From Candidatus Sulfotelmatobacter sp. (GTDB taxonomy: Bacteria > Acidobacteriota > Terriglobia > Terriglobales > Acidobacteriaceae): DNA of 5,605 nt. The position numbers and the translations under genes were made by a program. This document shows positions 1-5,133 of this stretch, one piece after another. Within the stretch, counting starts at the first letter, position 1; the number at the start of each line of letters is the position of its first letter. The stretch is taken from the NCBI GenBank assembly GCA_030037515.1, contig JASHRE010000118.1:1-5605 (forward strand), in the 5' to 3' direction. The notes below the pieces were generated by a model, which saw nothing but the letters and a program-made list of their open reading frames with translations, did not search any database and was not told the DNA's origin.

Positions 1-191
1 GCCTTCACGGATTCAACCGTGCCGAAAGCCTTGCCAGCCGTAAGTTCCGTGCCGACTTTCGGCGCCTCAACGAACACAATATCGCCGAGCGATTGCTGAG
101 CATAGTCGGTGATGCCGATGATGGCCGAAGAACCGTTGACCTGAATCCACTCGTGCTCTTTGGTGTATTTGCGATCTGTCGGATAAGCCAT
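1..191 (-). CDS. gcvH: Glycine cleavage system H protein, N-terminal part (3' end outside window)
   Basis: GcvH is the lipoylated carrier of the glycine cleavage system; its lipoyl arm shuttles the aminomethyl group between GcvP, GcvT and the dihydrolipoamide dehydrogenase in the cytoplasm. The reading frame starts at ATG (191-189) and gives MAYPTDRKYTKEHEWI, followed by the family-typical ITDYAQQSLGDIVFVEAP (about residues 27-44) and GTVESVK (57-63). K63 is the expected lipoyl-attachment lysine, since the family motif is ESVKA, and the window ends two bases after its codon. About half of a usual protein of roughly 125-130 residues is visible. An AGGAG lies 12 nt upstream of the ATG, a slightly long spacing. 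It follows gcvT in the same direction, the usual T-H order; a gcvP would be expected beyond the window edge. Identification is very secure. Confidence 0.97.
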   Translation of the reverse strand, partial: MAYPTDRKYTKEHEWIQVNGSSAIIGITDYAQQSLGDIVFVEAPKVGTELTAGKAFGTVESVK

Positions 192-199
192 AAACGTGT

Positions 200-343
200 C
201 TAGCTCCTAGCGGTCCTGGCCAACTCTAACAATTCTAAAATCCGGCCGTGCCCTTGCGATCTTGCAACAAAGGCAATGCGGATGGGCCGATCACCATCGA
301 TCTCGACCTGATCAACATTCTCAATCCGACGGCCCAAAAACAC
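200..343 (-). CDS. Doubtful small ORF between gcvT and gcvH (47 codons, GTG start)
   Basis: I do not recognise this frame. Read on the minus strand from a GTG at 343-341 it gives VFLGRRIENVDQVEIDG..., continues with RPIRIAFVARSQGHGRILE, and stops at TAG 202-200, only 8 nt before the gcvH ATG. A GAGG at 358-355 lies 11 nt before the GTG. The frame stays open upstream to a TAG at 364-362. In favour: the composition is protein-like, with alternating acidic and hydrophobic residues, and the stop is placed as for translational coupling to gcvH, with the gcvH AGGAG inside its last codons. Against: it is short, has a non-ATG start, has no known homologue to me, and the third-position base bias is weak. 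It could equally be an untranslated gcvT-gcvH spacer or the remains of a longer gene. Confidence 0.2.
   Translation of the reverse strand: MFLGRRIENVDQVEIDGDRPIRIAFVARSQGHGRILELLELARTARS
204..208 (-). promoter_or_regulatory. Shine-Dalgarno site of gcvH
   Basis: Minus-strand AGGAG, 12 nt before the gcvH ATG at 191. It is the best purine run upstream of that start. It overlaps the last codons of the doubtful small frame that stops at 202-200. Confidence 0.6.
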
Positions 344-419
344 AGGCAGATCATCCTCAGTCTACTTTTTCACTGCCCGGGCCGCCGTTCGCTTGCTGGT
401 CCTCTCCGGGCCCAGCGCT

Positions 420-1610
420 CTATTTCCTTGGCCGCTTATAAAAGGGCGTGAGCACCACCGCTGCTCCCGCGCCCTGTCCCCGGATTTGTACTCTCAATGC
501 CGTGCCCACAGCGCCGAATTCCACCGGTACGTACGCCAGAGCAATGTTTTTTTTCAAAAACGGCGCCGGAGACCCGCTGGTCACATATCCGATTTCGCGC
601 CCACTCCGATCCAGCACCTTGTAGTCGTCTCGTGCGATGCCGCGCTCGGTCATCTCCAATCCCACGAGCGTTCGCTTGATGCCAGCCGCCCTCGCCTGCT
701 CTAGCGCGGCCTTGCCGATGAACTCCGGCTTCTCCATCCTGCAGAATCGGTCCAGCCCCGCTTCCCAAACGTTTATGGTATCGGAAATTTCGTGACCGTA
801 GAGTGGAAGCTTGCCTTCGAGACGAAGCGTGTTGCGCGCGCCCAATCCGCACGGGACAACGCCGAATTCCTTACCGGCTTCCAGGATGCGATTCCATACC
901 CAAGCACTCGTCGCCTCATCGGAAGGAACATAAACCTCGAATCCGTCTTCTGCGGTGTAGCCGGTGCGGCCAATAAGAACGTTGCTGAGACATCGCCGGA
1001 CTGATTTTTCCCCTAGCCGGATGGTGCCGCGCGAAACCCAGTAGAACTTCACCTTACTGAGATCCGCGTCCGTCAGCTTCTGCAGCAGATCAACCGCTTT
1101 CGGCCCCTGAATGGCGATCTGCGTGAAATCGTCGGACAAATTATCGACCGCGCAGTCGAACTGGCGCGTGTTGTCGCGCACCCAGCTGAAATCTTTTTCC
1201 CGCGTGCCCGCGTTGATGACAAGCAGGTACTCGTTTTCGGCAAGGCGATGCACGATTACATCATCGACAAACGTGCCATTCGGATAGAGCATTGCCGAGT
1301 ATTGCGCCTGCCAAACGGCGAGGCGCGAGGCGTCGTTCATCGAAATGTGCTGCACGGCGGCCAGCGCCTGTGGCCCGGCGAGGCGGATGTCGCCCATGTG
1401 GCTGACATCGAAAATGCCGACGCCCGTGCGCACAGCCATGTGCTCGTTTATGATTCCGCAGCCGATCGCGGCCGGATATTCGACTGGCATCTCCCAGCCG
1501 TTGAACTCGACCATCTTCGCGCCCATCTGGCGATGGACGGCGTTCAACGCTGTTTTTCGGATGGCCGGAGTAGCGGGATTTTCGCGTGTAGATGCCTCAA
1601 CAGCGGTCAA
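420..1610 (-). CDS. gcvT: Aminomethyltransferase (glycine cleavage system T protein)
   Basis: GcvT transfers the methylene group from aminomethyl-lipoyl-GcvH to tetrahydrofolate and releases ammonia. Visible landmarks, numbered from the TTG at 1610: MGAKMVEFNGWEMPVEYP (29-46), FDVSHMGDI (67-75), the VDD pair (115-117) with the conserved folate-site aspartate region, GRTGYTAEDGFEVYVP (214-229), GARNTLRLEGKLPLYGHEI (257-275) and the C-terminal barrel YVTSGSPAPFLKKNIALAYV (342-361). The stop is TAG 422-420. At 396 codons it is near the family's usual 360-380, with a short non-conserved N-terminal extension. No ATG precedes the conserved core. A TGA at 1625-1623 closes the frame, leaving TTG at 1622 or 1610. 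I chose 1610 because GAGG sits 6 nt before it. It is intact and lies between ftsI and gcvH, all on the same strand. Confidence 0.97.
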   Translation of the reverse strand: MTAVEASTRENPATPAIRKTALNAVHRQMGAKMVEFNGWEMPVEYPAAIGCGIINEHMAVRTGVGIFDVSHMGDIRLAGPQALAAVQHISMNDASRLAVWQAQYSAMLYPNGTFVDDVIVHRLAENEYLLVINAGTREKDFSWVRDNTRQFDCAVDNLSDDFTQIAIQGPKAVDLLQKLTDADLSKVKFYWVSRGTIRLGEKSVRRCLSNVLIGRTGYTAEDGFEVYVPSDEATSAWVWNRILEAGKEFGVVPCGLGARNTLRLEGKLPLYGHEISDTINVWEAGLDRFCRMEKPEFIGKAALEQARAAGIKRTLVGLEMTERGIARDDYKVLDRSGREIGYVTSGSPAPFLKKNIALAYVPVEFGAVGTALRVQIRGQGAGAAVVLTPFYKRPRK

Positions 1611-1616
1611 GCGAGA

Positions 1617-1620
1617 CCTC
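1617..1620 (-). promoter_or_regulatory. Shine-Dalgarno site deciding the gcvT start
   Basis: Minus-strand GAGG, 6 nt before the TTG at 1610-1608. The only other upstream candidate, TTG at 1622-1620, overlaps this site and has no purine-rich site of its own, which favours the inner TTG. Confidence 0.5.
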
Positions 1621-1661
1621 AATCAGAGCAGCCTGGTCAGCCTGGAGATGCCTGACTGATT

Positions 1662-1691
1662 ACCGTAACATGCGCTTTTTCGGCGGGTCAA
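1662..1691 (-). promoter_or_regulatory. Weak promoter candidate upstream of gcvT
   Basis: Minus-strand TTGACC (1691-1686, 5 of 6 to the sigma-70 -35 consensus) is followed after 18 nt by TACGGT (1667-1662, 3 of 6, keeping the important second A and last T). It is placed about 50 nt before the gcvT start, in the gap behind ftsI. The -10 is poor, so this is only a candidate. The rest of the gap (1623-1775) shows no other clear signal, and no hairpin with a T-run that would end ftsI transcription. Confidence 0.2.
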
Positions 1692-1775
1692 ACCGGAACA
1701 CGCTTACCGCCGAGTACGCCAACGACGCCCATGGAAACGTATCTTCTCTCGGCATGCTTGGCGGTAGACCGTCAT

Positions 1776-3977
1776 TTACGGGCCGAAATGGACTGTCACG
1801 CTCGAGCCTTGGGGCACGCGCGTTCCTGCGGCTGGAGTCTGCTGGTGGGCGACACCGCTGCCTACAACTTCGAGCTCGAGCCCGGCGTCCTGCGCGGCTT
1901 CGAGCGCTTTGCGGACGGTCTTTCCGGAGAATGACGGAACTTCGATTCCCCCCTGCTCGACATCGAGAACCACAGTGCCGGCGGAAGGAAGTTTTGGTTC
2001 AGGCGGGGCTTTCGGCGGTGGCGGTTCCGCAACGCGGGCTTGATTTGGCGCAACGGATGAAGCTTTATTCGGCAGCGTCTCCCGCATCGCCGCCTGCACC
2101 ACCTTGGTTCCCGGTTCGGCGTTCGCGGGCAACGGGGCGTGCGCCACATCGGAAGACTTCGGTGCAGCGGGATCAGCCGCGTCCGCAACTTCCAGCGGTT
2201 CCCCGGGATGGTCCGGCGTTCCCTCCTCCAGATCGTTGTCTTTCAGTTTCGACTGCGCCAGCAGCAACTGGTGCCTGGGTGAAAGCGGCAGATCGTGCGG
2301 CACGTGCAGATATTCAAGCACCTGCTGCGCAATGCGATGAAATACAGGGGCCGAGACTTGGCCGCCTTGATGCAACCCGACGGCAGAATCGAGAATCACC
2401 GCGACCACAACTTCCGGATTGTTGACCGGTGCGAACCCGGCAAATGAACCCACATATTTGGTCTTCGAATACGCCCCCGTCACGGGATCGACTTCCTGAG
2501 CGGTTCCAGTTTTGCCCGCGGCTGAATAACCTTCGAGAATCGCTTTCCGTCCGGTGCCTTCGAGGACGACTTTCTGCATCATCGCGCGCATTTCGGCCGC
2601 GGTGAATGAAGAGATCACCCGATGCGAAGGCCCGGGGTGAAACGCCACCGTCTGTAACCCGGCATTTGGCCGAGCTGTTCCGGCCACGATTCGGGGCGCG
2701 ACCCAGACGCCGTCATTTGCGAAAGTCGAAATCAGTCCCGCCAATTGGATCGGCGAGATACCAATCTCCTGTCCCATGGAGATCGCGGCGATCGAGACTT
2801 TCGACCAGCGGCTGGGAGGCTTTGTCATTCCCCGCGTTTCACCGGGAAGTTCAATTCCCGTTTGCTGCCCGAAGCCATACGCACGGATGTATTTGTAGAA
2901 TCGCTCGTCGCCGAGCCGCAGCGCGATCTTGATCGCGCCCACATCACTTGATTCCGCCAGCACTCCCCACACCGGCAGCAATCCGTGCGGCTTCGAGTCG
3001 CGAATCCGCATGCCGTTGTAGACGATCGCCCCCATCTGGCAATCGAAGATCTCGTCGGGATTCGTAAGCTTTTCGTCAAGTGCTGCCGAGATGGTCACCA
3101 GCTTGAATGTCGATCCCGGCTCGTAGATGTCGCTCACGGCGCGATTGGTCAGCGCCGCCGGCGTGATCTGCTTGCGCCGGTTGGGATTGAACGTCGGCCG
3201 ATTCGCCAGCGCAAGAATCTCGCCGGTGCGCGGATTTTCCACGATCACAGTCCCGGCGATCGCCTGTGTATCGTGCATCGCCTGATCGAGTTCTTTCTCC
3301 GCGATGTACTGAATATTCTTGTCGATCGTCAGGACGATGTTTTCACCTGGCTCCGGTTGCGTTTCGATATCGGAAAACCACTGCCGGCGCGCGTCGACCG
3401 AGATAAACATTTTCCCCGGACGGCCGCTCAATTCCTCCTCGAATTCGTGCTCGATGCCGCTCTGCCCGGTATCTTCCATTCCCACCGAACCCAGCACCTG
3501 CGCGGCCAATTCGCGCGCCGGGTAAAAGCGCTTCGGCTCCTTCTGAAAATGAATGCCTTGTAGGTTGAGCGACTTGATGCGTTCAATGGTTTCGTCGTCG
3601 GCCTTGCGCGCGACCCAGCAGAATGTCTTGTGGGCGCGGCAATCGGCCAGCACCACGTGAGCATCCTCCCCGGTGATGCGCGAGATCAACGAAATGGCTG
3701 TGGGAAGGTCTTTGACTTCGGTCGGAACCGCGAAGGCGGAATCAACCATCACCGACATGGCCAGTTCGCGTCCTGCGCGGTCATAGATGACTCCGCGCTT
3801 TGCCGCCAGGGGAATTGCGCGCTGTTGCTGGTGTTCCGCCTGTTTGACGAATGAGCCGTAACAGAAAATCTGCAGATAGACGAGTCGCGCGCAAATCGCC
3901 ACGCACCAGAAAACAAGCATGGCAGCCAGCAGGTACAGGCGGGAGTTGCGGGCGAGAGTAGAATCGAAGGACGCCAT
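1776..3977 (-). CDS. ftsI: Class B penicillin-binding protein / septal transpeptidase with C-terminal PASTA domain
   Basis: FtsI (PBP3/PBP2x-like) cross-links septal peptidoglycan with the glycosyltransferase FtsW in the divisome. With ATG 3977-3975 it has 733 residues: one membrane anchor (about 15-38), the dimerisation-domain start with RGVIYDRAG (61-69), and the transpeptidase domain with STFK (catalytic S289, K292), SSD at 343-345 in the SxN position, and KTG at 489-491 (AGKTGTAQE). A Pro/Ala/Glu-rich linker (about 560-670) leads to one PASTA-like domain (about 676-733, IEVPSFSGKTVRKALEAA). A TTG one codon upstream is an alternative start; neither has a clear Shine-Dalgarno site. The stop is TAA 1778-1776. 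It follows ftsL after a repeat-bearing 229-bp gap. A spoVD/pbpB label would describe the same family; context with ftsL and rsmH favours ftsI. Confidence 0.97.
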   Translation of the reverse strand: MASFDSTLARNSRLYLLAAMLVFWCVAICARLVYLQIFCYGSFVKQAEHQQQRAIPLAAKRGVIYDRAGRELAMSVMVDSAFAVPTEVKDLPTAISLISRITGEDAHVVLADCRAHKTFCWVARKADDETIERIKSLNLQGIHFQKEPKRFYPARELAAQVLGSVGMEDTGQSGIEHEFEEELSGRPGKMFISVDARRQWFSDIETQPEPGENIVLTIDKNIQYIAEKELDQAMHDTQAIAGTVIVENPRTGEILALANRPTFNPNRRKQITPAALTNRAVSDIYEPGSTFKLVTISAALDEKLTNPDEIFDCQMGAIVYNGMRIRDSKPHGLLPVWGVLAESSDVGAIKIALRLGDERFYKYIRAYGFGQQTGIELPGETRGMTKPPSRWSKVSIAAISMGQEIGISPIQLAGLISTFANDGVWVAPRIVAGTARPNAGLQTVAFHPGPSHRVISSFTAAEMRAMMQKVVLEGTGRKAILEGYSAAGKTGTAQEVDPVTGAYSKTKYVGSFAGFAPVNNPEVVVAVILDSAVGLHQGGQVSAPVFHRIAQQVLEYLHVPHDLPLSPRHQLLLAQSKLKDNDLEEGTPDHPGEPLEVADAADPAAPKSSDVAHAPLPANAEPGTKVVQAAMRETLPNKASSVAPNQARVAEPPPPKAPPEPKLPSAGTVVLDVEQGGIEVPSFSGKTVRKALEAAQDAGLELEVVGSGVAHQQTPAAGTRVPQGSSVTVHFGP

Positions 3978-3984
3978 CAAAACC

Positions 3985-4007
3985 GTCGTCGGTCGTAGTC
4001 GTCGGTC
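3985..4007. repeat. Short direct repeat just upstream of ftsI
   Basis: GTCGTCGGTC occurs exactly at 3985-3994 and 3998-4007 (plus strand), separated by GTA. On the mRNA strand it reads GACCGACGAC twice and lies in the expected ribosome-binding region, 7 to 30 nt before the ftsI ATG, where no Shine-Dalgarno sequence is seen. Confidence 0.6.
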
Positions 4008-4022
4008 ATTCGATCAGACAAA

Positions 4023-4061
4023 TGTGGCGGCCCCTGTGGCGGCCTCGATAATCGGGCCGCC
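4023..4061. repeat. GC-rich direct and inverted repeat in the ftsL-ftsI gap
   Basis: TGTGGCGGCC is present exactly at 4023-4032 and 4035-4044. GGCGGCC (4038-4044) pairs with GGCCGCC (4055-4061), and the bases between them contain CGAT and ATCG that extend the stem past a one-base bulge. The result is a compact hairpin. Neither strand has a T-run after it, so I do not call it an intrinsic terminator. Confidence 0.55.
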
Positions 4062-4086
4062 TTGCAAAAATCCTGGCAAGCTGTGA

Positions 4087-4167
4087 GTTGTCATCCCGAG
4101 CCCAGCGGGGGACTTGGGTTTCTGCCCGCGCCGAACCGAGATTCGTCGTTGCACTCGGAATGACAAC
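4087..4167. repeat. 81-bp inverted-repeat intergenic element (REP/MITE-like)
   Basis: The ends GTTGTCATCCCGAG (4087-4100) and CTCGGAATGACAAC (4154-4167) are inverted copies that match at 13 of 14 positions, with 53 bp between them. Both strands are open in frames that give the low-complexity translations often seen for dispersed intergenic repeats. No target-site duplication is obvious and there is no transposase here. I recall elements with such ends as frequent in acidobacterial intergenic regions; that copies exist elsewhere in this genome is inference. Confidence 0.7.
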
Positions 4168-4209
4168 GATCTCGCCGCGTCCGGGTCTGGCCCCGGATCC
4201 ATACAATCT

Positions 4210-4674
4210 CTACTGTCCTTCGACCACCATCACCGGCGCAGCGCTGGCCATCACCGAACCCTCACCGTCGGTCGTTGTATCCATGCGCATGACCTGTCCC
4301 GGCTCGGGCGGGACCAGCCCCATGCGGCGTGCCAGCACGTCAATTCGTTCGGGATCGCGCAGCGACGCAAGCTCGGTGCGTAGGGCGCCATTCATCTCCG
4401 AAAGGGAGGTCAACTCACGTTTCGAGGATTCGATGCGATATCCATATTCGATCGCTTTGAAATGCTGCCACGCATAGGTGAATACGAGCAGAAACAGACA
4501 GGCCAGCGCAGTCCCGAATTGCTTCATCTCGCGATTGCGGCGCGGATCTTCGACTCGGACCAGGCGCGAATTGTCGATGTTCTTGGCGAAATATATCTCC
4601 GGCGTACCCGCCCAAAACCGACGCCGTTCTTCCGCCGCATAGGTTCCCTGCATCATTGCCGCCGCTGCCGCCAT
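4210..4674 (-). CDS. ftsL: FtsL-like bitopic cell division protein
   Basis: A 154-residue protein with the FtsL plan: a cytoplasmic N-terminal tail of about 50 residues ending in basic residues (RRNREMK), one membrane segment (about 52-70, FGTALACLFLLVFTYAW), then an extracytoplasmic helix likely to form a coiled coil (about 73-105). It ends in the FtsL/DivIC-type LRDPERIDVLARRMGLVPPEPGQV (106-128) and a short disordered tail. FtsL proteins bind FtsB/DivIC- and FtsQ-type partners and help activate FtsWI at the septum. Sequence conservation in this family is low, so the call rests on topology, the DPERI..LAR.MGL motif and the position between rsmH and ftsI. The ATG at 4674 follows the TAA of a small upstream gene without any gap; GGGGG 8 nt upstream is a weak Shine-Dalgarno match. 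A second ATG pair at 4656-4651 is possible but lacks a site. Confidence 0.88.
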   Translation of the reverse strand: MAAAAAMMQGTYAAEERRRFWAGTPEIYFAKNIDNSRLVRVEDPRRNREMKQFGTALACLFLLVFTYAWQHFKAIEYGYRIESSKRELTSLSEMNGALRTELASLRDPERIDVLARRMGLVPPEPGQVMRMDTTTDGEGSVMASAAPVMVVEGQ

Positions 4675-4836
4675 TTATGCCGCCCCCAGGAGAAGTCCGT
4701 CGCCTTCAGTGACCGGAATCCGCATGTCGAACATCTCGTGCAGTTCTCGATCCTCGGCGATTCGGTTTTCCAGCACCCGCCGCTGCGCCCGATCCACCGC
4801 TGCCATCAAGTCTGTAATGATTGTGCCCGTGTACAT
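4675..4836 (-). CDS. Small uncharacterised protein encoded directly before ftsL (53 aa)
   Basis: I do not recognise this protein. The frame runs from ATG 4836-4834 to TAA 4677-4675, and the next three bases are the ftsL ATG, so the two genes are probably translationally coupled. GAGG at 4849-4846 lies 9 nt before the ATG. The product starts MYTGTIITDLMAAVDRAQRR, continues with VLENRIAEDRELHEMFDMRI (21-40) and ends PVTEGDGLLLGAA. Residues about 6-38 look like one charged amphipathic helix. There is no signal peptide, membrane segment or cysteine. Roughly 70% of third codon positions are G or C, as in a real gene of this GC content. The canonical order rsmH-ftsL-ftsI has no gene here in E. coli or Bacillus, so it may be a lineage-specific division-linked protein or a leader that sets ftsL translation. 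Confidence 0.72.
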   Translation of the reverse strand: MYTGTIITDLMAAVDRAQRRVLENRIAEDRELHEMFDMRIPVTEGDGLLLGAA

Positions 4837-4845
4837 TCCCGCCAA

Positions 4846-4849
4846 CCTC
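4846..4849 (-). promoter_or_regulatory. Shine-Dalgarno site of the small gene before ftsL
   Basis: Minus-strand GAGG within TTGAGGTT, 9 nt from the ATG at 4836. It supports ATG 4836 over the TTG codons lying further upstream in the same frame. Confidence 0.5.
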
Positions 4850-4992
4850 AAAGTGGATTCCTACCACGGAACCCAAAATTCGATCTCGATCCTCGGCTTC
4901 GTCCGGTTGCTGAGGTCTGACGTTCGAGGTCCGACGCCGCTTTTCCTCCCGACCCAGCGGATCTGCGTCCGCCTGTAAACCTGATCTCCGGG

Positions 4993-5022
4993 CCCGGCAC
5001 TGCCATGACAGCCAATGCCGGG
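4993..5022. repeat. Inverted repeat in the rsmH downstream gap
   Basis: CCCGGCA (4993-4999) and TGCCGGG (5016-5022) are perfect inverted copies around a 16-nt loop. The loop itself contains the near-palindrome CTGCCATGACAG. There is no T-run on either side, so a terminator role is not supported; it may be part of a dispersed element or a protein-binding site. Confidence 0.45.
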
Positions 5023-5066
5023 AGCTCCAGCAGGTTTTCCGGAGCTAAACTGTTTTCGACTCCTGT

Positions 5067-5129
5067 GGGACGGGTGCGGCGAAGCCTGTCCCGAGCGAAG
5101 TCAAGGGATCCGGCCGAGCGAAGCTCGGC
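5067..5129. repeat. Hairpin pair with CCGAGCGAAG direct repeats, just 3' of rsmH
   Basis: Two hairpins lie side by side. GGGACGGG (5067-5074) pairs with CCTGTCCC (5085-5092) with one mismatch. GCCGAGC (5113-5119) pairs perfectly with GCTCGGC (5123-5129) around the triloop GAA. The 10-mer CCGAGCGAAG is repeated exactly at 5091-5100 and 5114-5123. On the mRNA strand the second hairpin begins 4 nt after the rsmH stop. No T-run follows, so it is not a typical terminator but could protect the rsmH 3' end. The composition resembles dispersed GAGCGAAG-type intergenic repeats. Confidence 0.6.
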
Positions 5130-5133
5130 AGTA

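Larger units (their letters stand above)
192..419. other. gcvT-gcvH intergenic region, 228 bp
   Basis: This spacer is longer than usual for adjacent glycine-cleavage genes. It carries the gcvH Shine-Dalgarno site and the doubtful small frame at 200-343. A minus-strand TAGAAT at 237-232 is a good -10 match (5 of 6), but no convincing -35 lies 16-18 nt upstream, so an internal gcvH promoter is only possible. Nothing resembling the glycine riboswitch core or a terminator hairpin with a T-run was seen. Confidence 0.5.
4837..5133. other. rsmH to small-gene intergenic region, 297 bp
   Basis: This gap is unusually long for this part of a dcw cluster. It contains the repeat and hairpin cluster next to the rsmH stop (5067-5129), an inverted repeat (4993-5022), and a near-duplicate GAGGTCTGAC / GAGGTCCGAC at 4912-4921 and 4926-4935. 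Open frames cross it on both strands, but none has a convincing start and composition. No clear sigma-70 promoter was found. Confidence 0.5.

Noticed and set aside
1623..1775. Glycine riboswitch upstream of gcvT
   Set aside because: The gap is a common place for one, but the conserved glycine-aptamer core segments are absent on the minus strand.
1592..2425. Long plus-strand frame of 277 codons opposite the gcvT start and the ftsI 3' end
   Set aside because: It is antisense to the FtsI linker and PASTA region, is Arg/Pro/Ala-rich, and shows no domain; it is a shadow of ftsI.
4038..4061. Intrinsic terminator between ftsL and ftsI
   Set aside because: The stem is strong but neither strand has a T-run after it, and ending transcription there would separate ftsI from its operon.
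4006..4206. Open frames on both strands across the ftsL-ftsI gap
   Set aside because: They translate the inverted-repeat element at 4087-4167; such frames are a typical by-product of dispersed repeats.
4850..5000. Another minus-strand frame in the same gap that looks somewhat protein-like (EEKRRRTSNV..., DRDRILGSVVGIHFEVGG)
   Set aside because: No start codon with a ribosome-binding site, weaker third-position bias, and it runs out of frame into the better supported small gene at 4675-4836.
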